Positions 7,975-14,554 of a stretch of DNA of 14,554 nucleotides are shown here, piece after piece. The notes under the pieces are model-generated. The model did no database searches. It was not told the DNA's origin and saw only the letters and a list, made by a program, of their open reading frames with translations. Both the position numbers and the translations under genes were made by a program. Each line of letters begins with the position of its first letter. The stretch's first letter is position 1. Source of the stretch: AA29 sp041481445 (GTDB lineage: Bacteria; Acidobacteriota; Vicinamibacteria; Fen-336); NCBI GenBank assembly GCA_041481445.1, contig JBGPBV010000165.1, forward strand, positions 1 through 14,554. Reading direction: 5' to 3'.

Positions 7975-9984
7975 ATGAGCGCTCCGTCCCCGGACCCGAC
8001 CCCGGCCCCTCCAGTACCGGCGCCCGCCGATCGACGCCGTGCCCACGGCCCACGCGCCGCCGCCGCGCCGCCGCCGCCGCCGCGCCGCCAGTGGTGGCGG
8101 ATGTGGCTGGTCGGCCGGCCGCTGCCGACCGCGGACGCGCCGCACCAGGCGATCGGCAAGGCGGTGGGCCTCGCCGTCTTCGCCTCCGACGCGCTGAGCT
8201 CGACCGCCTACGCGACGCAGGAGATCCTGCTCGTGCTGGCCGTCGCCGGCCTGGCCGCCTTCCACTACGTCTTCCCGATCTCGATCGCGATCGTGATCCT
8301 GCTCGCGATCGTGACCATCTCGTACGAGCAGACCATCCACGCCTACCCCGGCGGGGGTGGCGCCTACATCGTCGCCCGCGACAACCTGGGCGAGCTGCCG
8401 GCGCAGATCGCGGGGGCGGCGCTCTTGACCGACTACATCCTGACCGTCGCGGTGTCGGTCTCGTCCGGGGTCGCCCAGCTCACCTCCGCCTATCCCGTGC
8501 TCTTCGCCCACCGCGTCGCGCTCTCCGTCGTGCTCGTCTTCGCGATCATGATCATCAACCTGCGCGGGGTGAAGGAGTCGGGCCGGATCTTCGCGGTGCC
8601 GACCTATTTCTTCATCGTCGCCATGTTCGTGACCCTGGGCACGGCGTTCCTCCGGTACTTCACCGGAGCGCTCGGCCACGTGGTGGACCCGCCGCCGCTG
8701 GAGGTGCACCCGCACCAGTCGATGGTCACCCTCTTCCTCCTGCTGCACGCCTTCGCCAACGGCACCACCGCGCTCACCGGGGTGGAGGCGATCTCGAACG
8801 GCATCCCCGCCTTCAAGGAGCCGCGCAGCCACAACGCCGGCATCACCCTCCTCTGGATGTCGGCCATCCTCGGCACCCTCTTCCTCGGCATCAGCTTCCT
8901 GGCCCAGCCCATCGGGGCGGTGCCCTCGGAGACGGAGACGGTGATCTCGCAGCTCGCGCGCACCGCCTTCGCCGGCCGCGGCCTCGCCTACCTGGCGACC
9001 ATCAGCGCCACCACCCTCATCCTCGTGATGGCCGCCAACACCGCCTACGCGGACTTCCCGCGCCTCTCCGCCCTCCAGGCCGCGGACGGGTTCCTGCCCC
9101 GCCAGCTCACCTACCGCGGCAGCCGCCTCGTCTACTCGCGCGGGATCATCGTGCTGGCCCTGGTCGCCTGCGCGCTGATCGCGATCTTCAGCGCCAGCGT
9201 CAGCCAGCTCATCCCGCTCTACGCGATCGGGGTGTTCCTGTCCTTCACGCTCTCGCAGGCGGGGATGACGCGCCGCTGGTGGAAGATCGGCCACCTGGCG
9301 CCGGGGGCGGAGGTGCAGGAGCGCGGCTCCGTCCTGCGCCGCGACGAGCGCTGGCGGCTCAAGATGATCACCAACGGCATCGGCGCCGTCCTGACCGCGA
9401 TCGTGGCCGTGGTGTTCACGGTCACGAAGTTCAGCGAGGGCGCCTGGATCATCGTCATCATCGTGCCCGCCCTGGTGGCCGTGTTCCTGGCCATCCATCG
9501 CCACTACCGGGAGCTGGCCGTCGAGCTGTCCCTGGAGGACTACGGGGCCACGCCCCGCGTCCTGCGCCACCGCGTCCTCATCCCGATCAGCGGTGTCCAC
9601 CGCGGGACGGTCGAGGCCCTGCGCTACGCCAACGCCCTGTCGGACGACATCACCGCCGTCTACGTGTCGGTGGACGCGGAGAACGCGGCCAAGGTGCATC
9701 GCAAGTGGGGCCTGTGGGGGAACGGGGTCCGGCTGGTCGTGCTCGACTCGCCCTACCGGCTCCTGCTGGAGCCGCTGCTCGAGTACGTCAAGAAGATCGC
9801 CGCCCTCCGCCAGCCCAACGAGACGCTCACGATCGTGGTGCCGCAGTTCGTCCCGCGGAAGTGGTGGCACCAGCTCCTGCACGCCCAGACGGCGGTGCTG
9901 CTCCGGCTGGCCCTGGTCAACTACTCCGGGATCGTGATCACCAGCGTGCCCTACCGGATCCAGGAGAGGCGGCCCGAGGGCTAG
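7975..9984 (+). CDS. KimA-like APC-superfamily potassium importer
   Basis: A 669-aa permease from ATG 7975, with about 12 hydrophobic spans between residues 60 and 480 and a soluble C-terminal domain. Segments shared with the B. subtilis K+ importer KimA are FASDALSSTAYATQEIL (69-85; KimA D36/Y43 equivalents D72, Y79), YPGGGGAYIVARDNLG (124-139), LLTDYILT (D153, Y154; KimA D117/Y118), GVEAISNGIPAFKEP (269-283; E271) and NTAYADFPRLSALQAADGF. The order and acidic residues fit K+ rather than amino-acid transport, though most databases would call it an amino-acid permease. From about residue 546 a USP-like domain follows (RVLIPISGVHRGTVEALRYA). Residues 1-42 are a Pro/Ala/Arg-rich low-complexity tail, and the real start could be ATG 8101 (residue 43, before WLVGRPLPT). 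No clear ribosome binding site precedes 7975. It lies 123 nt after the second KdpD-like gene, with only weak promoter matches between. Confidence 0.85.
   Translation: MSAPSPDPTPAPPVPAPADRRRAHGPRAAAAPPPPPRRQWWRMWLVGRPLPTADAPHQAIGKAVGLAVFASDALSSTAYATQEILLVLAVAGLAAFHYVFPISIAIVILLAIVTISYEQTIHAYPGGGGAYIVARDNLGELPAQIAGAALLTDYILTVAVSVSSGVAQLTSAYPVLFAHRVALSVVLVFAIMIINLRGVKESGRIFAVPTYFFIVAMFVTLGTAFLRYFTGALGHVVDPPPLEVHPHQSMVTLFLLLHAFANGTTALTGVEAISNGIPAFKEPRSHNAGITLLWMSAILGTLFLGISFLAQPIGAVPSETETVISQLARTAFAGRGLAYLATISATTLILVMAANTAYADFPRLSALQAADGFLPRQLTYRGSRLVYSRGIIVLALVACALIAIFSASVSQLIPLYAIGVFLSFTLSQAGMTRRWWKIGHLAPGAEVQERGSVLRRDERWRLKMITNGIGAVLTAIVAVVFTVTKFSEGAWIIVIIVPALVAVFLAIHRHYRELAVELSLEDYGATPRVLRHRVLIPISGVHRGTVEALRYANALSDDITAVYVSVDAENAAKVHRKWGLWGNGVRLVVLDSPYRLLLEPLLEYVKKIAALRQPNETLTIVVPQFVPRKWWHQLLHAQTAVLLRLALVNYSGIVITSVPYRIQERRPEG
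8054..8089 (+). repeat. GCC/CCG trinucleotide-rich tract within the permease start region
   Basis: An imperfect run of GCC/CCG triplets lies inside the 5' part of the KimA-like gene. It encodes the Ala and Pro runs of its N-terminal tail (AAAAPPPPPRR). Such tracts can vary in length by slippage. Here a change by whole triplets would only alter the disordered tail, whereas a change of one or two bases would break the gene if ATG 7975 is the true start. Confidence 0.6.
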
Positions 9985-10346
9985 GGCTTCAGCGCGGGCG
10001 GAGGCGGCGGGGGATCCACGCGCGCGGAGGGCGGCGCGTCGCCGGGAAGCATGCCGCTGGTGACGTAGAAGACCGCGGCCGTCCAGGTCGGCACGAGGTC
10101 CCACATCGGGATCAGCTCCGAGAGGAAGCTGGGCACGAAGGCCCAGTGCCACCCGATGAGCGCGGTGAGGGAGGCCGCCACCGCCACGTCGAGGGCGTCG
10201 TTGAACGGGGAGAGCGCGCCCTCCGAGAAGGCGGGGAACACCACGATCTGGACGAGGTCGGCCAGCATCGCGATCGCGCGAGCGGCGCGGATCTTCGCCG
10301 CCGAAGGCGCCACGGCGAGCGGGGGAGTGGGCGGAAGAAGGGCCAT
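9981..10346 (-). CDS. Small membrane protein of unknown function, downstream of acr3
   Basis: A 121-aa frame from ATG 10346 to a TAG at 9981-9983. It begins MALLPPTPPLAVAPSAAKIR and has a hydrophobic stretch IAMLADLVQIVVFPAF, a conserved-looking EGALSPFNDALDVAVAASL, a Trp/His-containing IGWHWAFVPSFLSELIP and a last span WDLVPTWTAAVFYVTSGML before a Pro-rich tail (PPPPPP). I believe similar short membrane proteins occur in Acidobacteria and related groups but cannot name a family. It lies 59 nt after acr3 on the same strand, so it may be the last gene of the ars transcript, but nothing in it points to arsenic. Its stop codon overlaps that of the convergent KimA-like gene. The ribosome binding site is weak. 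Confidence 0.75.
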   Translation of the reverse strand: MALLPPTPPLAVAPSAAKIRAARAIAMLADLVQIVVFPAFSEGALSPFNDALDVAVAASLTALIGWHWAFVPSFLSELIPMWDLVPTWTAAVFYVTSGMLPGDAPPSARVDPPPPPPALKP

Positions 10347-10405
10347 CCGGGCGCGAGCCTCGAGGGTAGACGCCGCGATCGTAGCACCGCCGGGGCCGGA
10401 TGTTC

Positions 10406-11527
<1,122 letters not shown>

Positions 11528-11528
11528 G

Positions 11529-12032
11529 TCACTCCCACTCCGGGGGAGTACGGCCGATGGCCTGCAGCTTCTCCTTGAGCGCCATCTTGTCGAGCGAACC
11601 GATCGGCAGGCTGATGAAGAGCTTGATACGTGCGTCCAACTCGCGTAGCGCGCGGTTGAAGGCCCGAACCTGTTCCTCCCTGGACCCCTCGACCGCGGCT
11701 GGGTCGTCGACGCCCCAGTGGGCGGTCATGGGCTGGCCGGGCCAGTAGGGGCACTGCTCCTTCGCCGCGTTCCCGCACACGGTGAAGACGAAGTCGAGCC
11801 TGGGTGCGCCTGGCCCTGAGAACTCGTTCCAGCTCTTGCTCCGGACACCTTCCGTCGGAAGGTGCGTGCGCTCCAGCACCTCCAGTGTGAGGGGGTGAAC
11901 CTGGCCCTTGGGCCTGCTCCCGGCGCTGAACGCACGGAAGCGGCCGTGACCCCGATAGTTGAGCAGCGCCTCGGCCATGACGCTGCGGGCGGAGTTGCCG
12001 GTGCAGAGAAAAAGGACGTTGTACGGCTCCAT
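11529..12032 (-). CDS. arsC: Arsenate reductase, thioredoxin-coupled low-molecular-weight phosphatase type
   Basis: A 167-aa cytoplasmic enzyme that reduces As(V) to As(III) for export by Acr3. It has the LMW-phosphatase P-loop FLCTGNSARS, with nucleophile Cys 10 and Arg 16. The relay cysteines typical of the S. aureus type are present in VFTVCGNAAKEQCPYWPG (Cys 86 and Cys 94), and the acid motif is in WGVDDPAAVEG. All three redox cysteines are therefore in place, and reduction by thioredoxin is expected. The C-terminal part (EEQVRAFNRALRELDARIKL) is the usual helix. AAGGAG lies 6 nt before ATG 12032, just after the arsR stop (21-nt gap). It looks fully functional. Confidence 0.96.
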   Translation of the reverse strand: MEPYNVLFLCTGNSARSVMAEALLNYRGHGRFRAFSAGSRPKGQVHPLTLEVLERTHLPTEGVRSKSWNEFSGPGAPRLDFVFTVCGNAAKEQCPYWPGQPMTAHWGVDDPAAVEGSREEQVRAFNRALRELDARIKLFISLPIGSLDKMALKEKLQAIGRTPPEWE

Positions 12033-12053
12033 GAGCGCTCCTTTCGAGGCGGC

Positions 12054-12413
12054 CTACTTGCAGGACTCGGGTCCGCGCACCTTGACCAGGCGCTCCAGGT
12101 CCTTCCGAAGGACGGAGCGTTTGGCGAAGGTCGAGACCAACCCGCGGAGCTGACGCTCGCAGTCGGGATCCGCCTGGCGGATGAGGCGGTAGTAGACCCA
12201 GGTCCCATCACGCCGGTGCTCGACGACGCCGGCCGATCGGAGAATCGCCAGGTGGCGCGAGACCTTCGGCTGCGAGAGCCGCAGCGCCTCTTCGAGATGG
12301 CAGACGCACAGCTCGCCGTGAGACAGGAGGGCGACGATGCGCAGCCGGGTCTCGTCGCCGAGCGCCTTGAACAAGCGGGAAAAGGAACGGACGTCGACGG
12401 TCTGCACTGACAT
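12054..12413 (-). CDS. arsR: ArsR/SmtB-family arsenic-responsive repressor
   Basis: A 119-aa winged-helix repressor from ATG 12413. KALGDETRLRIVALL (16-30), LSQPKVSRHLAILRSAGVVE (recognition helix, about 46-65) and RRDGTWVYYRL (wing) are standard. The metal-binding segment reads ELCVCHLEEAL with Cys 36 and Cys 38. In E. coli ArsR the motif is CVCDLC, so the third Cys is replaced here by Glu. Cys 85 and Cys 118 (next to last) could complete an As(III) site, as happens in other ArsR subtypes. There is no ribosome binding site, but the ATG lies about 3 nt from the predicted transcription start, which fits a leaderless message. The same frame stays open upstream to 12530, but that part is Arg-rich and not convincing. 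Repression of arsR-arsC-acr3 is expected, with release by arsenite. Confidence 0.95.
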   Translation of the reverse strand: MSVQTVDVRSFSRLFKALGDETRLRIVALLSHGELCVCHLEEALRLSQPKVSRHLAILRSAGVVEHRRDGTWVYYRLIRQADPDCERQLRGLVSTFAKRSVLRKDLERLVKVRGPESCK

Positions 12414-12427
12414 ACGGAGATCCGTAT
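12412..12427. promoter_or_regulatory. Likely ArsR operator: perfect 7+2+7 dyad over the arsR start
   Basis: The 16 bases read ATACGGAGATCCGTAT, a perfect inverted repeat of ATACGGA with a 2-bp centre. The dyad covers the predicted -10 element, the transcription start and the A of the arsR start codon. A partial third half-site (ATCCG) follows at 12428-12433. Short AT-ended dyads over the core promoter are typical of ArsR/SmtB repressors. That ArsR is the protein that binds here is inferred from position. Confidence 0.75.
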
Positions 12428-12452
12428 ATCCGACTCTAGGGATGCCTGTCAA
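12423..12452 (-). promoter_or_regulatory. sigma70-type promoter of arsR-arsC-acr3
   Basis: Reading the minus strand, a perfect -35 box TTGACA (12452-12447) is followed after 18 nt by TATACG (12428-12423), or after 17 nt by ATATAC (12429-12424). The expected start is near 12416, only about 3 nt before the arsR ATG at 12413. Confidence 0.75.
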
Positions 12453-12460
12453 GGCATCCC
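12439..12460. promoter_or_regulatory. Perfect 8-bp inverted repeat whose loop is the -35 box
   Basis: GGGATGCC and GGCATCCC are perfect complements, separated by TGTCAA, which on the minus strand is exactly the TTGACA -35 hexamer of the arsR promoter. The repeat lies upstream of the predicted start, so it is not part of the arsR mRNA. It could be a second protein-binding site controlling access of RNA polymerase. No T-run follows on either side, so a terminator is unlikely. Confidence 0.65.
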
Positions 12461-12547
12461 GCCGACCCTTGCCGCGCAATCCCTTCGCTCCCCGGTCCCG
12501 GCGGTGCGCATGGGGTGCGCCCTCCCGCATCGCAGGACACGGCAGGC

Positions 12548-12564
12548 CCAGGGGTTACCCCTGG
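12548..12564. promoter_or_regulatory. Perfect 17-bp palindrome upstream of the thioredoxin-like/permease operon
   Basis: The bases read CCAGGGGTTACCCCTGG, arms of 8 with a single central T. A one-base loop cannot form a good hairpin, so a dimeric regulator site is more likely than a terminator. It ends 66 nt before the ATG at 12631. A weak TTGCAG (12573-12578) with TTCGGT (12596-12601), spaced 17 nt, follows. The sequence differs from the ATACGGA dyad, which suggests a different regulator. Confidence 0.55.
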
Positions 12565-12630
12565 CGCGTTCGTTGCAGTTCTCGATCTGGCCAGGTTCGG
12601 TTTCAAGCCAGCGTCCTGATGGAGGGAAAC

Positions 12631-12882
12631 ATGGCGACGGGCGTGAGAGTGATCGAAGTGCTGGGCCCGGGGTGCGCGCGCTGCTACGAGACGCTTCGCG
12701 TCGTGCGACACGTGGTGGACGACGCACACCTCGAGTGCCTCGTGCAGAAGAGCGAGTCGGTGGAGCGCATGGCGGACCTCGGCGTCATGCGGACCCCGGC
12801 CGTCGTCTTCGACGGGAAGGTCGTCCTGTCCGGACGCATCCCCAGGACGGAGGAGCTTCGCCAGCTCCTCGGACTCTCATAG
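12631..12882 (+). CDS. Small thioredoxin-fold redox protein (CxxC)
   Basis: An 83-aa cytoplasmic protein of the small thioredoxin-like type often labelled 'redox-active disulfide protein' or thioredoxin_3. VRVIEVLGPGCARCYETLR carries the redox pair Cys 15-x-x-Cys 18, and the cis-Pro motif is in GVMRTPAVVFDGKVV. The end RIPRTEELRQLLGLS is standard for the group. ATG 12631 is chosen because GGAGGG lies 4 nt upstream. An in-frame ATG at 12619 overlaps that site and is unlikely. The gene is followed after 38 nt by a permease of the ArsP/DUF318 type, a common pairing. It may reduce the permease's substrate or cysteines, or support ArsC. It is transcribed divergently from arsR. Confidence 0.9.
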   Translation: MATGVRVIEVLGPGCARCYETLRVVRHVVDDAHLECLVQKSESVERMADLGVMRTPAVVFDGKVVLSGRIPRTEELRQLLGLS

Positions 12883-12920
12883 CCGAGCGCCCAGGCGGTC
12901 GCCTTGTGCGGAGAGCGGGC

Positions 12921-13973
12921 ATGGCAAGCACACCCGGCGCGCTGACGGTCAAGCCCGAAGTGGGGCCCTGGTCGCGGGTGGCCTTGGCGGCAGTGGCGTG
13001 GACCGCTCTCTACTTGCTCATCGAGCCCCTCTCGCAGTGGATCGCCTACGGTCTCGCGGGGCTCCCTCGCGGCTCACACCTCGGGGATGCGGTCGCCTTC
13101 TTCTTCTACGACGTGCCCAAGATCCTGCTGCTCCTGTCGGGCATGATCTTCGTGATCACCGTCGTCCGGTCCTTCTTCAGCGCGGAGCGGGCGCGACGGC
13201 TGCTCAGCGGCAAGCGCGTCGGCCTGGGCAACGTGCTCGGGGCGACGCTCGGCATCGTCACGCCGTTCTGCTCGTGCAGCGCCGTCCCGCTCTTCATCGG
13301 CTTCGTCGAGTCCGGCATCCCGCTCGGGGTCACGTTCTCCTTCCTCATCGCCGCGCCGGTCATCAACGAAGTCGCGCTCATCCTGTTGTTCGGGATGTTC
13401 GGCTGGAAGGTGGCGGCGCTCTACGTCAGCTCGGGACTGACGATCGCGATCGTGACGGGCCTCGTCCTGGGACGGCTCAGGCTGGAGCGCTACGTCGAGG
13501 ACTTCGTCTGGCGCACGCAGTTCAAAGAGGGCGAGGATGAGTCCGCCGGGTTGTCCTGGGAGGATCGTTTCGCGCAAGCGCGCGACGCGGTCCGCGACAT
13601 CCTGAAGAAGGTCTGGGCCTACGTGCTGGTCGGGATCGGAGTCGGAGCCGGCATCCACGGGTATGTCCCGACGGACGCGCTGGCGGGTTACATGGGCAAG
13701 GATGCCGCGTGGTGGTCGGTCCCCTTGGTGGTGTTCGCCGCCCTGCCCCTCTATTCGAACGCCGCCGGGATGGCGCCGGTTCTGCAAGCCCTCGTCGAGA
13801 AGGGCGCGGCCCTGGGCACCGCGCTCGCTTTCATGATGGCCGTCGTGGGCGTGAGCCTGCCCGAGACGATCCTGTTGCGGCGAGTCCTGCGACCGCAACT
13901 GATCGGCGTGTTCGTCGGTGTCGTGACGGTGGCGATCATCATCACGGGGTACCTCTTCAACGCGATCCTCTGA
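12921..13973 (+). CDS. ArsP/DUF318-family permease
   Basis: A 350-aa polytopic membrane protein (about 8 hydrophobic spans) of the permease family PF03773. Members include ArsP, which expels trivalent organoarsenicals in Campylobacter. The family core is TPFCSCSAVPLFIGFVESGI, with the CxC pair at 117 and 119, followed by PLGVTFSFLIAAPVINEVAL. The second half repeats the theme with PLVVFAALPLYSNAAGMAPV and VVGVSLPETILLRRVL. Between the halves a cytoplasmic loop carries acidic residues (FKEGEDESAG). GGAGAG precedes ATG 12921. The arsenic neighbourhood makes an organoarsenical or other soft-metal/metalloid substrate plausible, but other family members have been linked to other substrates, so the symbol arsP is not assigned. 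Confidence 0.9.
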   Translation: MASTPGALTVKPEVGPWSRVALAAVAWTALYLLIEPLSQWIAYGLAGLPRGSHLGDAVAFFFYDVPKILLLLSGMIFVITVVRSFFSAERARRLLSGKRVGLGNVLGATLGIVTPFCSCSAVPLFIGFVESGIPLGVTFSFLIAAPVINEVALILLFGMFGWKVAALYVSSGLTIAIVTGLVLGRLRLERYVEDFVWRTQFKEGEDESAGLSWEDRFAQARDAVRDILKKVWAYVLVGIGVGAGIHGYVPTDALAGYMGKDAAWWSVPLVVFAALPLYSNAAGMAPVLQALVEKGAALGTALAFMMAVVGVSLPETILLRRVLRPQLIGVFVGVVTVAIIITGYLFNAIL

Positions 13974-14026
13974 CCGGATGAGAGGTTGCAGGACTCCCGC
14001 GATGGCCGCCCAAGAGGAGGCAACCC

Positions 14027-14269
14027 ATGAAACCGGCTTCCGCCTGCTACGGGAAGATGTTCCCCCCGACCCTCGTGAAGACCGACAACAAGGAGATCAG
14101 AGCGAAGGTGTTCGGCTACCGGATTGACCACACAGGGGTGGTCGAGACGGGGCGAAGGGTGATCACCGATCTGGAGGCGTGGGGAGAGTGCAGCGTATGC
14201 CCGGATCGCGAGAGTTGCTTTCGCTTGTCGACCGGAACCCTCCTCATGGAAATCGCCCTCCAGAGCTGA
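14027..14269 (+). CDS. 80-aa four-cysteine protein of unknown function
   Basis: I do not recognise the family with certainty. The frame starts at ATG 14027 with AGGAGG about 6 nt upstream, an excellent ribosome binding site. The protein is soluble and has four cysteines: Cys 7, then Cys 55-x2-Cys 58-x5-Cys 64 within WGECSVCPDRESCFRLSTG. That spacing could form a zinc or iron-sulfur site, or bind arsenite. The end LLMEIALQS looks helical. It lies 53 nt after the permease gene and 39 nt before the flavodoxin-fold gene, so it is probably co-transcribed. A role in metalloid or redox stress is suggested only by the neighbours. Confidence 0.8.
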   Translation: MKPASACYGKMFPPTLVKTDNKEIRAKVFGYRIDHTGVVETGRRVITDLEAWGECSVCPDRESCFRLSTGTLLMEIALQS

Positions 14270-14308
14270 CGGCAGCGCCGGAGTCTGGCGCAGTGATGGG
14301 GTGGAGAG

Positions 14309-14554
14309 ATGAAGGTCCTGACGCTCATCGCCAATCCGAATCCCAAGTCGTTCTGCCACGCGGTGCTCAGGGAGCTCACGGCGGGGCTGACGGCGGGAGG
14401 CCATTCGAGCGACGTCATCGACCTCTACGCCGAGCGCTTCGATCCGGTCTTCCGCGTGCGCGACTTCAACAGCTACGTTCACGAGAGCATGCCCCTGGAC
14501 GTGCTCAGCGGGATGAACCTGAGGCAGCGCGCGCTCGACACGGCAAGGGGTCCC
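14309..14554 (+). CDS. Flavodoxin-fold NAD(P)H (quinone) oxidoreductase, 3' end cut by window edge
   Basis: 82 codons are visible, with no stop before the right edge. MKVLTLIANPNPKSFCHAVL is the N-terminal strand plus FMN/FAD phosphate-binding loop of the Flavodoxin_2 (NQO/MdaB/KefF-like) family. LTAGGHSSDVIDLYAERFDPVF is the usual second strand region. Full proteins are about 180-220 aa, so more than half is missing. The family transfers two electrons from NAD(P)H to quinones or other acceptors. It is not the ArsH-type FMN reductase, whose start looks different. GGAGAG directly precedes the ATG. It probably shares a transcript with the permease and the four-Cys gene. Confidence 0.85.
   Translation, partial: MKVLTLIANPNPKSFCHAVLRELTAGLTAGGHSSDVIDLYAERFDPVFRVRDFNSYVHESMPLDVLSGMNLRQRALDTARGP

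Noticed and set aside
6559..10152. Minus-strand open frame of 1197 codons opposite the KdpD-like and KimA-like genes
   Set aside because: Arg/Asp/His-rich low-complexity translation spanning several unrelated genes; a GC-driven shadow frame.
12503..12520. Short direct repeat GGTGCGC in the arsR/thioredoxin-like intergenic region
   Set aside because: Seven-base repeats are expected by chance in such GC-rich DNA, and its position matches no promoter element.
13074..13898. Minus-strand frame of 274 codons opposite the ArsP-type permease
   Set aside because: Same kind of charged shadow; the permease frame has intact family motifs.

Overview
The window comes from a very GC-rich genome (third codon positions are almost all G or C). 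It joins a potassium-uptake locus (about 1-9984) to an arsenic-resistance locus (about 9981-14554). A putative signal-peptide-bearing beta-barrel protein encoded with kdp suggests a diderm (Gram-negative-type) bacterium. Gene content and style fit an uncultivated soil or sediment lineage such as Methylomirabilota/Rokubacteria, Acidobacteria or a deltaproteobacterial group, but this is a guess: no rRNA or other phylogenetic marker is present. No IS element, tRNA, rRNA or CRISPR array was seen.

Potassium locus, minus strand (5420 down to 1). One compact operon reads: a protein with an N-terminal membrane segment and a secreted, barrel-like C-terminal part; a 27-aa membrane peptide; kdpF (29 aa); kdpA; kdpB; and kdpC, which is cut by the left edge. 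Gaps between genes are 3-16 nt. The products form the P-type ATPase KdpFABC, a high-affinity K+ pump. The first two genes are unusual companions.

Potassium locus, plus strand (about 5534-9984), divergent from kdp. Two tandem, paralogous KdpD-type sensor proteins of 378 and 379 aa overlap by 4 nt. Each carries the KdpD P-loop domain and a universal-stress-protein (USP) domain, but both lack the membrane and histidine-kinase parts of a full KdpD. The first also has a damaged Walker B-like motif. They are followed by a 669-aa APC-superfamily permease that resembles the K+ importer KimA and also ends in a USP-like domain. No kdpE and no histidine kinase lie in the window, so control of kdp here is either encoded elsewhere or works differently from the E. 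coli scheme.

Arsenic locus, minus strand (12413 down to 9981). The order is arsR, a thioredoxin-type arsC, acr3, then a small unknown membrane protein whose stop codon overlaps that of the KimA-like gene in the sequence CTAG. The arsR promoter is clear: TTGACA lies exactly in the loop of a perfect 8-bp inverted repeat, and a second perfect dyad covers the -10 region and the start codon, so the mRNA is probably almost leaderless.

Arsenic locus, plus strand (12631 to the right edge). A small CxxC thioredoxin-fold protein, an ArsP/DUF318-type permease, an 80-aa four-cysteine protein of unknown function and a flavodoxin-fold NAD(P)H oxidoreductase (cut by the right edge) lie in a row with good ribosome binding sites. 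A perfect 17-bp palindrome lies upstream of the first of them. The arrangement suggests a redox and efflux module coupled to arsenic stress.
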